DNA from: Cognaticolwellia aestuarii
GTDB taxonomy: Bacteria > Pseudomonadota > Gammaproteobacteria > Enterobacterales > Alteromonadaceae
DNA: 64,000 bases
NCBI RefSeq assembly: GCF_002000025.1
Contig: NZ_MUZV01000007.1
Coordinates: forward strand, 124,001 to 188,000
Reading direction: 5' to 3'
The notes beneath the pieces are model-generated. The model was given only the letters and a program-made list of their open reading frames with translations, made no database searches and was not told the DNA's origin. Positions 26,276-33,624 of the stretch are shown here, one piece after another (the first letter of the stretch is position 1; each line of letters starts with the position of its first letter). Made by a program: the position numbers and the translations under genes.

Positions 26276-26959
26276 TTGAGTAATGTGATGTTTGATGTGA
26301 ATAAGAAACTATGGTCATTTAATTTTGGCTGTTTATTGGCTGGCTCATTAGTTTGGTTAGTGCAAATTGGCCATTTAGCTCCTGTACCGAGTATTCTGCA
26401 CCCGCATACCGATTTTATCCTTGATTATTATCCTGGTTCAGTTACTGCAATCACGGCAAGTTTGGTCAGTTTATACCCAAGCAACTTGAAAGTGCAGTTT
26501 CAGAGTTAAGCTAGGAAATCAGCGCAAGGCACAGCACGCAGATAATGGTTATTCCCTTATCAAGTGCTGCAACGCTGCACTGATTTTCTAGCTTAGCTCC
26601 CGTAGGGCAAGTCGATAAAGGGTCATCTCCGTCGTTATTGATTTCGACAATGGAACAACCATTCCTTTCAATCAATGCCTTGGTGCTAACCCTTTTTCGA
26701 CTTGCTGAATCCTGCATTTTCAAGTGGTTTGGGTATATGTTTATTAGTTTTTATGCATAAAGGCTTTAGACTTTGTGCGAGTGAGCATACTTTTTGGCTA
26801 TTACTACCTATGCTGTGCTTTATCTGCTTAACCTTGTTAATTGCGCCTTACATGCTGTTTACTTTGATGTTTGCTGCTATGCCTATACTATTTATTTTAA
26901 TGTTAAGTGCCTTATTCTTTCGATTAAAAAGCCAAAAAGTATCAATTATTTCAACCTGA
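26276..26959 (+). pseudogene. Small inner-membrane protein gene interrupted by a MITE
   Basis: The first part encodes 66 residues (FNFGCLLAGSLVWLVQIGH ... ITASLVSL) and then enters the repeat at 26474, where it meets a stop at 26507. After the repeat the frame resumes as CLLVFMHKGFRLCASEHTFW and further hydrophobic helices, ending KSQKVSIIST. Removing the 262-base element and one TA joins TTA to TGT in the same frame, giving a continuous 139-aa protein with about four membrane helices. The start is uncertain: TTG at 26276 or ATG at 26288. I do not recognise the family. Confidence 0.75.
26474..26735. mobile_element. MITE-like element, short copy (262 bp), flanked by TA
   Basis: Starts TACCCAAGCAACTTGAAAG and ends with the inverted counterpart CTTTGGGTA-type end (CAAGTGGTTTGGGTA), with terminal inverted repeats of about 24-33 bp. 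It is flanked by TA on both sides (26472-26473 and 26736-26737), the target duplication typical of IS630/Tc1-mariner-derived MITEs. It contains no transposase. It shares nearly all its sequence with the copy at 41788-42146 but lacks 97 internal bases. Inner hairpins are also present, for example GGAACAACCATTCC. Confidence 0.85.
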
Positions 26960-27086
26960 GTCTTTTTGAAAATTGCTATTGGCAAGTAATCGTTTAAATG
27001 ATGATCTGAAATAAGGCAGAACACGGCTCAATTTGTTTTACTATGTCACATAGAATATTTCTACACTCATTTGGACTTAACGTAGT

Positions 27087-27536
27087 ATGAATAAACTGAC
27101 TAAAATCATTTCATTAGCATTCGCATGTTTATTTCTATTTATTGGTATCAAAAGTACTTTAGATACTAAGCCATACGCTGAATTAAACGATATAAAAACT
27201 TTTGACGGTATGATTTTAAAGTTACATTGTCCACACAAAGGTGCGGCAGCTTTATCGTTAGAAAATTCAGCTTTAACCTTTAATTTAAGTGTCAGATTTC
27301 GTGCTGATTATTGTCGAGATGATGAGTCTCAAACATTGTTAGGTAAAGTGGTTAGTTTAAAAGCACGGCAAGTAAATGGTGACTTTTATCAAGCTTATGA
27401 AATAAAAACGCCAGAGCAAGTTATTTTAACACCTGAAGAAATTGAAGCAGACCAAGGCAGTTCAACTTTTGGTATGTTCTTTTTAGCTTTGTTAATTTTT
27501 GCAATAGTCGGATATAAAAGTCGCAAGAAAACTTAA
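27087..27536 (+). CDS. Hypothetical membrane protein, 149 aa
   Basis: Two membrane segments (about 7-24 and 129-144) enclose a periplasmic domain of roughly 100 residues with two cysteines (LHCPHKG and ADYCRDDES) that could form a disulfide. The domain looks beta-rich and might be OB-like (LLGKVVSLKARQVNGDFYQAYEI). The C-terminus is basic (YKSRKKT). I recognise no family. It is a single gene between the MITE-disrupted gene and pheA. Confidence 0.65.
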   Translation: MNKLTKIISLAFACLFLFIGIKSTLDTKPYAELNDIKTFDGMILKLHCPHKGAAALSLENSALTFNLSVRFRADYCRDDESQTLLGKVVSLKARQVNGDFYQAYEIKTPEQVILTPEEIEADQGSSTFGMFFLALLIFAIVGYKSRKKT

Positions 27537-27825
27537 CTAACCTGAACTCAGGCTGGGCTAACGGGCTTTATAATCCGTTAATTAAAAATGATATTGGCTA
27601 AATTATTCGCGATATTGCTTTAAGCACAAAGCTTAATACAAGTGTAATGATGCAATGTAGCCGTTTAGCCGGGGATTTTTAGCAACTATTAGCGAGCTAT
27701 TGGTTGACAATAAAGCTGTTAGTCGTTTAATTAGCATTATTGGTTAAAGTGACGCAGCCCAGACCAAGGCAACAGAGCTCACCCGAGCTTAATATGAGTT
27801 AACTAATGGCATTGTATTGAGTATG
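27537..27825. other. Intergenic region between hypothetical gene and pheA terminator
   Basis: No supported gene. It starts with CCTGAACTCAGG (27541-27552), a near-palindrome related to the repeat at 421-442. The rest shows no clear promoter or hairpin. Confidence 0.4.
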
Positions 27826-27850
27826 AAAAGGGCAGTTATACTGCCCTTTT
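27826..27850 (-). terminator. Intrinsic terminator of pheA (bidirectional shape)
   Basis: AAAAGGGCAGT / ACTGCCCTTTT perfect 11-bp stem with loop TAT, 38 bases beyond the pheA stop. The T side on the minus strand serves pheA. Confidence 0.85.
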
Positions 27851-27888
27851 AGAGCTCAAATATCATGAGTTTAACATTGAATATTATC

Positions 27889-29067
27889 TCAAGTTAACGC
27901 GCTACTTGGGACGTTTGTTGGGCTAATATGCTCAATTGGATAGCAGCCTAATACTTTAATAAAATTCGTTTGTTCGGTAATTTCACTGACGGCTTCTTGA
28001 AGAGTTGCATGCTTTAAATTTGCTTCAACATCGATATAAAACATTTCTTCCCAAGGACGACCTTGGATCGGGCGTGATTCAAGTTTACACATGTTTATAC
28101 CTTTATTTTTCAGTACAAGTAAACATTCAACCAGTGCACCAGGCTTTTGTCCAGTGGCAATGACTAATGTTGTTTTTGCTGGGATTTGCTCGGCAACATC
28201 GATAGGTTTGCGAGCAACTAAGATAAAGCGACTGTGATTTTCGGTTTGATTAGCAATAGACTTTTCTAAGGCTTGCAGTTGATATAAATTTCCTCCTTCT
28301 TCACTGCCAATAACGGCGACACTGTCGTCTTGTAATTCATAAACTTTAGCCATGGCATCAGCCGTGCTTTCACAATACTCAATGCGAATATCACTTTGCT
28401 TATCAAGAAAATTACTGCACTGTGCGAAAGGCTGACCATGTGCATAAATAGTTCTAATATTCGCTAGTTTGCTATTAACTGCCGTGAGCAAACAGTGCTC
28501 AATGGGTTGAGTAATTTCGCCAACAATAGATAAGTTAGTATGTTGCAGTACGTCGTAAACTTCGTTGATACTACCTGAACTTGTGTTTTCAATTGGCAGC
28601 ATACCGTAATCAACCATGCCTGATTCTACTTGTTGCATGATCTCTGCGAAACTTTGACAGCCGTGCTCAATAATTTTTTCAGCCCGACGAGAAAAGTAAC
28701 GATGACTAGCTAAATAGCTGTATGAGCCTTTATCACCAAGAAACGCTACGCTTACTGTCGGTTCTTGCATATTGGGATTAGTTAATGTTTGTAAGTAGGC
28801 TTGCTGATTTAGTACTGAGTCTTCAATAATGGTTTGAAAAATACTGGTGACGTAATGAGCGTCTAATCCTAGCTTTTTGCCTTCTGTAATTAAGCGAATT
28901 AGGAGTTCTTGCTCACGTTGCTGATCACGCACAGGTCGAATTTGATGGGCTTTGCTTTTGGCAACATTTAAAGTTAGAGCGCGGCGTTCAGCAAATAAAG
29001 TCAGTAGCTGCTGATCGAGGTGGGTAATTTTTTCACGTATTTTATTTAAATCTAATGCTTCGTTCAC
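27889..29067 (-). CDS. pheA: Bifunctional chorismate mutase / prephenate dehydratase (P-protein)
   Basis: Makes phenylpyruvate from chorismate via prephenate, the phenylalanine branch. The 392-aa protein has an AroQ mutase (about 1-95: LNKIREKITHLDQQLLTLFAER), a dehydratase (about 107-285: VAFLGDKGSYSYLASHRYF, with the catalytic Thr in PIENTSSGSINEVYD) and a C-terminal ACT domain (about 300-380) with the Phe-binding GALVECL and ESRPIQGRPWEE motifs, so feedback inhibition by Phe is expected. The start is GTG 29067 behind AGGA. Expression is attenuated by the pheL leader upstream. Confidence 0.96.
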   Translation of the reverse strand: MNEALDLNKIREKITHLDQQLLTLFAERRALTLNVAKSKAHQIRPVRDQQREQELLIRLITEGKKLGLDAHYVTSIFQTIIEDSVLNQQAYLQTLTNPNMQEPTVSVAFLGDKGSYSYLASHRYFSRRAEKIIEHGCQSFAEIMQQVESGMVDYGMLPIENTSSGSINEVYDVLQHTNLSIVGEITQPIEHCLLTAVNSKLANIRTIYAHGQPFAQCSNFLDKQSDIRIEYCESTADAMAKVYELQDDSVAVIGSEEGGNLYQLQALEKSIANQTENHSRFILVARKPIDVAEQIPAKTTLVIATGQKPGALVECLLVLKNKGINMCKLESRPIQGRPWEEMFYIDVEANLKHATLQEAVSEITEQTNFIKVLGCYPIEHISPTNVPSSALT

Positions 29068-29130
29068 CGCGTTTTCCTAATAAGTTGTTATGAATTGATT
29101 TTGCTATTAATTTTTGTTGCTTTAAAAACG

Positions 29131-29157
29131 AAAAAACCTCCAGTAGGAGGTTTTTTT
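29131..29157 (-). terminator. Attenuator terminator in the pheA leader
   Basis: On the minus strand a hairpin AACCTCC / GGAGGTT with loop TACT is followed by a run of T. It lies between the Phe-rich leader peptide and pheA, 64 bases before the pheA start, as expected of a ribosome-mediated attenuator rather than an operon end. Confidence 0.85.
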
Positions 29158-29182
29158 ATAAATGCCAAAACCCAAAGCTCGC

Positions 29183-29233
29183 TCAGATAACTGAGAGAAA
29201 GAAAGTGTTAAAGAAAAAGTTAAATTTTGTCAT
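29183..29233 (-). CDS. pheL: pheA leader peptide, 16 aa with six Phe codons
   Basis: The minus strand encodes MTKFNFFFNTFFLSVI then TGA, with Phe at residues 4, 6, 7, 8, 11 and 12. It is followed by the attenuator at 29131-29157 and then pheA. Phe-rich peptides in this place control pheA in E. coli (pheL): scarce Phe-tRNA stalls the ribosome and favours an antiterminator. A small hairpin CTCAG / CTGAG overlaps the stop and may act in pausing. No strong Shine-Dalgarno is seen. A possible promoter (TTGACT 29268-29273, TACAGT 29246-29251, minus strand) would leave an unusually short leader, so the true start site may be farther up. Confidence 0.85.
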   Translation of the reverse strand: MTKFNFFFNTFFLSVI

Positions 29234-29342
29234 TTGCATAGCTTTACTGTATCTACCCTGTTGCAATAGTCAACCGTTTCTTTATGCCTATTTGTATTTA
29301 AAGCCAAAGAAAAAGTTTAAGCCCATGAACGTAGCAATGTAC

Positions 29343-29726
29343 TTATAGACAAAGAAAAATCATGGCTAAAGCACTAACCATACCGACCGCCCAGATTAAT
29401 GAGCGAATAGTCGCAATATCCATTAAGTAAGCAATATTATAAAGTACTCTTGCGATAACGTGGGTAATAGCAAGCTGTTCGATAACGGTGCCTGTATTTT
29501 TTGTCGCTATTGCCAATAATACGGCGGGCGCAAATATAATCAATGCTTCAAAGGCATTTTGGTGTGCTGCCAAAGCTCGCGCACCAAAGTCAGTTAACTC
29601 TGCTTGTTGGGCTCGCGGGTGGTTATTGTTGTAACGTCCCAACTTATGCATTGCATATGCCACCGGTACTTTGGCAACCAGTGGTAAAAGTGCAGCGATA
29701 AATAAACAAATAATTAACGTGGTCAT
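29343..29726 (-). CDS. MAPEG-family inner-membrane protein
   Basis: A 127-aa, four-helix membrane protein of the MAPEG superfamily (relatives of microsomal glutathione transferase). The family's central motif is seen in RAQQAELTDFGARALAAHQNAFEAL, followed by helices with LYNIAYLMDIATIRSLIWAVG. Bacterial members of this size are mostly uncharacterised; a glutathione-dependent activity is not shown. The ATG at 29726, behind AGGAAAAAAT, is preferred to a longer frame that would run back into the acylase gene. It starts 9 bases after the acylase stop, so they form an operon. Confidence 0.8.
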   Translation of the reverse strand: MTTLIICLFIAALLPLVAKVPVAYAMHKLGRYNNNHPRAQQAELTDFGARALAAHQNAFEALIIFAPAVLLAIATKNTGTVIEQLAITHVIARVLYNIAYLMDIATIRSLIWAVGMVSALAMIFLCL

Positions 29727-29734
29727 ATTTTTTC

Positions 29735-32170
29735 CTAATAACTGAGTAGAGTGAGTTTGTAATGACTTGGGCCCGGTAGGAAGTTTCCTGCTTGACCTTT
29801 TACCCAACTGTCATGTCCGACGCCGTAATATGGGCTCCAAGGATGACCTGATTGGCTAGTTGGCATATGAAAAATGCCATTTTCTTCGTGTCCTGGAGAG
29901 ACTACCATACGTTGCGATGCACCAAATGACTTGCCTTGTACTCTCGGCATATAACTATCACCAGGTAATTCGACTTCAGGCATATCTAACCATTGACCAA
30001 TAAAGGGTACCGCACGACTTAATGGATGCTGTACTTTACTGATGTTTTGTTTGCCCCATGTTGCGTTGGCAAGTGTTGTTGATGCTGTCATTTGCGCTAA
30101 GGTTTTTTCAAGGCTGGCTGCAAATAGCGCTTGCCAACTTTCATGTTGTCGCCAAAGGAAATTATCTGGTTGTTGATTCACGAGTTGCCATAACGGCGTT
30201 TCTATTTGATGACGAATAGTGCTGAAGCTATAGCCCGCATCAAGTTTTGTCATATTCTCATTAAAAATTTCGAAGACTTGATCTCTAATGTTTAACCGAA
30301 AATTTCTCACCAATCGATAAGCCACAGAATCAGTGCTAGCAGATAAATTATCAATATCTATGATGTTTTTTACTTCCTGCCAATCGCTATGTTTAGCTAA
30401 CATTTCTTCAGTGAGAACTTCAGATAGCATAAACGCCTGCCAAGGTAATAAAAACTTGGCGCTGTCATCTAAGGCTATATTGAGTAGTGCTTGTTCATCA
30501 AATGATGCTTTAGCGTTAAGGTTGTGCTTTATTTGTGATGATCGCGCGCCAATGGCATAACCACCGTTACCTATTTTGTTGAGCATTTCACCTCCAACAA
30601 CTCGAGAGTTTGCGGTCCATAAACGGGCATCTTTCGGGTTAATATGCTTAGGGTAATCTACCGCAGGTAGAAGCCCCAACCATTGATTCTCGCCATTAGC
30701 CCAGGAGGTAGGTGTTTCACCAAAGGCTTTACTGCGCACTGGTATAGGTCCCATAATGGTCCAGCCAATATTACCTTGTTTGTCTCCAACCATTAAATTT
30801 TGTGCTGGCATGCCGGTGCTTGCTGCTATAGCAAAAGCTTGTTCGACATTTTTAGCGGTTTCTAAACCAGTAATGGCGAGATTAACCGCTGCATTGTCAT
30901 GTGCGATCCAACGATATGCTAATAAATCACCTGCGGCATTTTCACCTATCACTGGTCCCCAAATGGTATCGGTAACGGTAATATTTACCGCATCTTGACC
31001 TTTGACGGCGATAATTTGTTTGTGCTTGATAAAGTCTTGGTAACCATCGGGGGTTAAGTATTGCTTTTTGTCAGGCGTTGTTTCAAGCACAATAATATCG
31101 CTCCAATCGCCGTAACTGTTAGTAAATCCCCAAGCAATATGTTCATTGCTACCAATAATCATATTAGGGGTGCCCGGTAGTGTCGCACCGGTAACTTTTA
31201 CAGCGCTGTTATTAGCAGTTTTATACTCAAAAGAAGCCCTAAACCAAATATTAGGTACTCTAAGGCCTAAGTGCATGTCATTAGCAACAATAGCACTACC
31301 CGTTGAACTGATCGCACCGCCAACGGCCCAATTATTTGAACCTGGAAATTCTTCGCTTTGAAGTGTTTTTTCTCTGGTGAGTATTGAAGGTATTGGGTTA
31401 ATTAATGATGGGGTAAACTGTGGATGAGTCAGTAAGCGGGCCAGGTCTTCGCTAGATGCAGAAGGCCAGGGAGCTTTAGGTAATGGCGATGATGGAAATT
31501 TACTGCCATCTATGGCGGCATCCCAGCGACTGCCTTTAGGATTTAGAAATGCAAATACCTCAGGACTTAGTGTCGACTGTAATAAGCCCAGTGTACGCTC
31601 ACGTTTACCGTCTTGATATTGTAAATCAATGTACATGCTAAGTACGGTTAAAATCGTATCTTCTTCTTGCCATTCAACGGGTTCTTGACGTAACAATAGG
31701 TATTCAAAAGGTGCTGCTTTAAGATATTTTAAACCTTGGTTTACCCCGCGAGTGTACGCTTTAATTAATGCTAAATCGGCTTTTGCCAGCTGTGCTACTA
31801 TCGCACTAGCACGTTCTCGGAAACGATGACGACGAATGTCACTATCATAAGCGATTGCTGCCTCGCCGAATAAACTTGACAGTTCACCAGCAGAATTTCT
31901 ACGCAGTAAATCCATTTGAAAAAAACGCTCTTGGGCATGAATAAAGCCAGTCGCTATTGCCAAGTCTAGGCGATTATCAGCCTTAATTGTTGCTATACCT
32001 TGCTGGTCACGCTCTATGGTGGCGCTGGTTGATAAACCATAAAGTGTCCGTTTTCCCTCTAATTGTGGTAAGGCACTGTCGATTTGGCTATAAACCCAAG
32101 TACTTAGGGTAGCAAATACTAAAAGCAGCATAAAAAATATGACGAGTAGGGTGTTTTTCAAATGTTTCAT
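29735..32170 (-). CDS. Penicillin acylase family (Ntn-hydrolase) protein
   Basis: An 811-aa precursor with an N-terminal membrane/signal segment (LLVIFFMLLLVFATLSTWVY) and the Ntn-hydrolase layout: an alpha chain, then the autoprocessing site FPGSNNWAVGG with nucleophile Ser278, then the beta chain with HLGLRVPNIWF and a C-terminal SGHPWSPYYGVGHDSW region. Such enzymes cleave amide bonds of beta-lactams or acyl-homoserine lactones, or other acyl amides; the substrate here is unknown. It acts in the periplasm after self-cleavage. It is operonic with the MAPEG gene. Confidence 0.9.
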   Translation of the reverse strand: MKHLKNTLLVIFFMLLLVFATLSTWVYSQIDSALPQLEGKRTLYGLSTSATIERDQQGIATIKADNRLDLAIATGFIHAQERFFQMDLLRRNSAGELSSLFGEAAIAYDSDIRRHRFRERASAIVAQLAKADLALIKAYTRGVNQGLKYLKAAPFEYLLLRQEPVEWQEEDTILTVLSMYIDLQYQDGKRERTLGLLQSTLSPEVFAFLNPKGSRWDAAIDGSKFPSSPLPKAPWPSASSEDLARLLTHPQFTPSLINPIPSILTREKTLQSEEFPGSNNWAVGGAISSTGSAIVANDMHLGLRVPNIWFRASFEYKTANNSAVKVTGATLPGTPNMIIGSNEHIAWGFTNSYGDWSDIIVLETTPDKKQYLTPDGYQDFIKHKQIIAVKGQDAVNITVTDTIWGPVIGENAAGDLLAYRWIAHDNAAVNLAITGLETAKNVEQAFAIAASTGMPAQNLMVGDKQGNIGWTIMGPIPVRSKAFGETPTSWANGENQWLGLLPAVDYPKHINPKDARLWTANSRVVGGEMLNKIGNGGYAIGARSSQIKHNLNAKASFDEQALLNIALDDSAKFLLPWQAFMLSEVLTEEMLAKHSDWQEVKNIIDIDNLSASTDSVAYRLVRNFRLNIRDQVFEIFNENMTKLDAGYSFSTIRHQIETPLWQLVNQQPDNFLWRQHESWQALFAASLEKTLAQMTASTTLANATWGKQNISKVQHPLSRAVPFIGQWLDMPEVELPGDSYMPRVQGKSFGASQRMVVSPGHEENGIFHMPTSQSGHPWSPYYGVGHDSWVKGQAGNFLPGPSHYKLTLLSY

Positions 32171-32436
32171 CAGTTATTAGCAAGGTAACAATAGCGTGTT
32201 TGTAGAGTACCTGAAAACTCTTGTTGTTTGAATCTCGCTTTGGTGATTAATTTAGCCTAACTATTCATTTTTATTTACATTTATTTCGTTGAGGTTTTAA
32301 TGCGCTATGGTTAACTTGGTTTGATATTAGCTACAATATTAGTAACTATGTAGTCATTTGATTTTCAGTAATAATAATATGGAGTCATACGGTTGATGTA
32401 TGAACTAGCTTCAGCAATGTTAATGATGTGTATTAT

Positions 32437-33072
32437 ATGACGGTGCTAGTAAAGCCGCTAAATGATCGCTGTGCCATAATGGTGCTTGCAGCAGGACAGT
32501 CAGCACGTTTAGGTCAGATGAAACAATTGCTGCCTATTGACGGTAAAAGCTTAATTGAAGTTCAACTTGAGCAAGCGCTATCAGTGTCGAAAGATGTTTA
32601 TTGTGTTTTAGGGTTTAATGCTGAGCAAGTACAAAGTCATATTGACCATTTACCAATCAATACTATTATTAATAGCCAATGGTCGGACGGTATGGCGTCA
32701 TCAATTGCTGCTGGGGTGAAAGCGCTTCCCTCTGAAATTAAAGCGGTTATGATCGTTTTAGTCGATCAGTGGCAATTAACGGCTGCCGACTTGATACGAC
32801 ACAAAGGCTATTGGCAAGCGCAGCATCATGCTATTGTTGTTGCGCAATTACCGGGTTCTGAAGAAACCATGAACAATGAAAAACTTGGTCCGCCTGTCGT
32901 ATTTCCGCAAAGCTACTTCTGCGAATTAACGCAATTGTCTGGGCAACAAGGTGCAAGACCGTTATTAAAAAAATACCAAAAGTTATTATTAAAGGTGCCG
33001 TTAGTACATGCCTTTGTTGATATAGACACACCAGAGCAATTAGCTCATATGAAGATGCAAATTGACGTTTAA
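32437..33072 (+). CDS. MobA/MocA-like nucleotidyltransferase (molybdenum cofactor cytidylyltransferase)
   Basis: A protein of about 211 aa with the nucleotidyltransferase signature MVLAAGQSARLGQMKQLLP and the metal-binding VLVDQWQL region where MocA usually has a DQP-like motif. MocA transfers CMP to molybdopterin for enzymes of the xanthine oxidase family. It lies 79 bases before a molybdenum hydroxylase pair, so a cofactor role for that enzyme is the natural reading. I prefer the ATG at 32437; a GTG at 32428 would add three residues. Neither has a strong ribosome binding site. Confidence 0.8.
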   Translation: MTVLVKPLNDRCAIMVLAAGQSARLGQMKQLLPIDGKSLIEVQLEQALSVSKDVYCVLGFNAEQVQSHIDHLPINTIINSQWSDGMASSIAAGVKALPSEIKAVMIVLVDQWQLTAADLIRHKGYWQAQHHAIVVAQLPGSEETMNNEKLGPPVVFPQSYFCELTQLSGQQGARPLLKKYQKLLLKVPLVHAFVDIDTPEQLAHMKMQIDV

Positions 33073-33151
33073 TCATTGCGTCAGCAAAATGACATTTAAT
33101 AAAATAGCACGTAATAAACAACGCTTAATAAACTAAGAAGGAAGCGATTGC

Positions 33152-33622
33152 ATGATCACCTTAACCATTAATGGTAAAGCGCATCAATTCAACGATGATG
33201 GCGATATGCCATTATTATGGGCATTAAGAGATATTTTAAAATACACCGGTACTAAATACGGTTGCGGTAAAGGCTTATGTGGAGCCTGTACTGTCCACGT
33301 TGATGGTCAACCTATTCGTGCTTGCATAACGCCAGTTTCGGCGGTTGCTAAGCAAAAAATCACGACTATTGAAGGGCTTTCTAAGCAGGGCGAACATGTA
33401 GTACAACAAGCATGGCAAGCATTAAATGTTGCTCAATGTGGTTATTGCCAATCAGGACAAATTATGTCGGCTGTGGCGTTACTTGAGCGTAATGCTAAGC
33501 CTAATGATCAAGATATCGAGCTTGCCATGAGTGGCAATATTTGTCGCTGCGGTACTTATCAACGTATTAAGCAAGCGATCCATCATGCTGCAGATTTAGC
33601 CACTGAAGTAAAAGGAAGCTAA
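33152..33622 (+). CDS. Molybdenum hydroxylase iron-sulfur subunit (IorA-like, 2x 2Fe-2S)
   Basis: The small electron-transfer subunit (156 aa) of a xanthine-oxidase-family enzyme. The N-terminal plant-type ferredoxin cluster motif is [15 protein letters not shown] with a later cysteine at RACI; the C-terminal four-helix domain holds the second cluster (CGYCQSGQ and CRCGTYQRI). It pairs with the catalytic subunit two bases downstream. This pairing is that of isoquinoline 1-oxidoreductase/aldehyde oxidase types lacking a FAD subunit, which pass electrons to cytochromes or quinone. Confidence 0.93.
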   Translation: MITLTINGKAHQFNDDGDMPLLWALRDILKYTGTKYGCGKGLCGACTVHVDGQPIRACITPVSAVAKQKITTIEGLSKQGEHVVQQAWQALNVAQCGYCQSGQIMSAVALLERNAKPNDQDIELAMSGNICRCGTYQRIKQAIHHAADLATEVKGS

Positions 33623-33624
33623 CC

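Noticed and set aside
26511-26723. Minus-strand frame of 70 aa inside the short MITE
   Set aside because: It is wholly within repeat sequence with palindromic parts, and the corresponding frame is not kept over the extra blocks of the long copy. No transposase motif is present.
27600-27800. Possible degraded gene between 27537 and pheA
   Set aside because: All frames carry frequent stops and I could not match any stretch to a known protein.
29246-29273. Promoter TTGACT/TACAGT for the pheA leader
   Set aside because: The elements fit fairly well, but the start site would fall only about five bases before the leader ATG. I left it as a remark under pheL rather than a feature.
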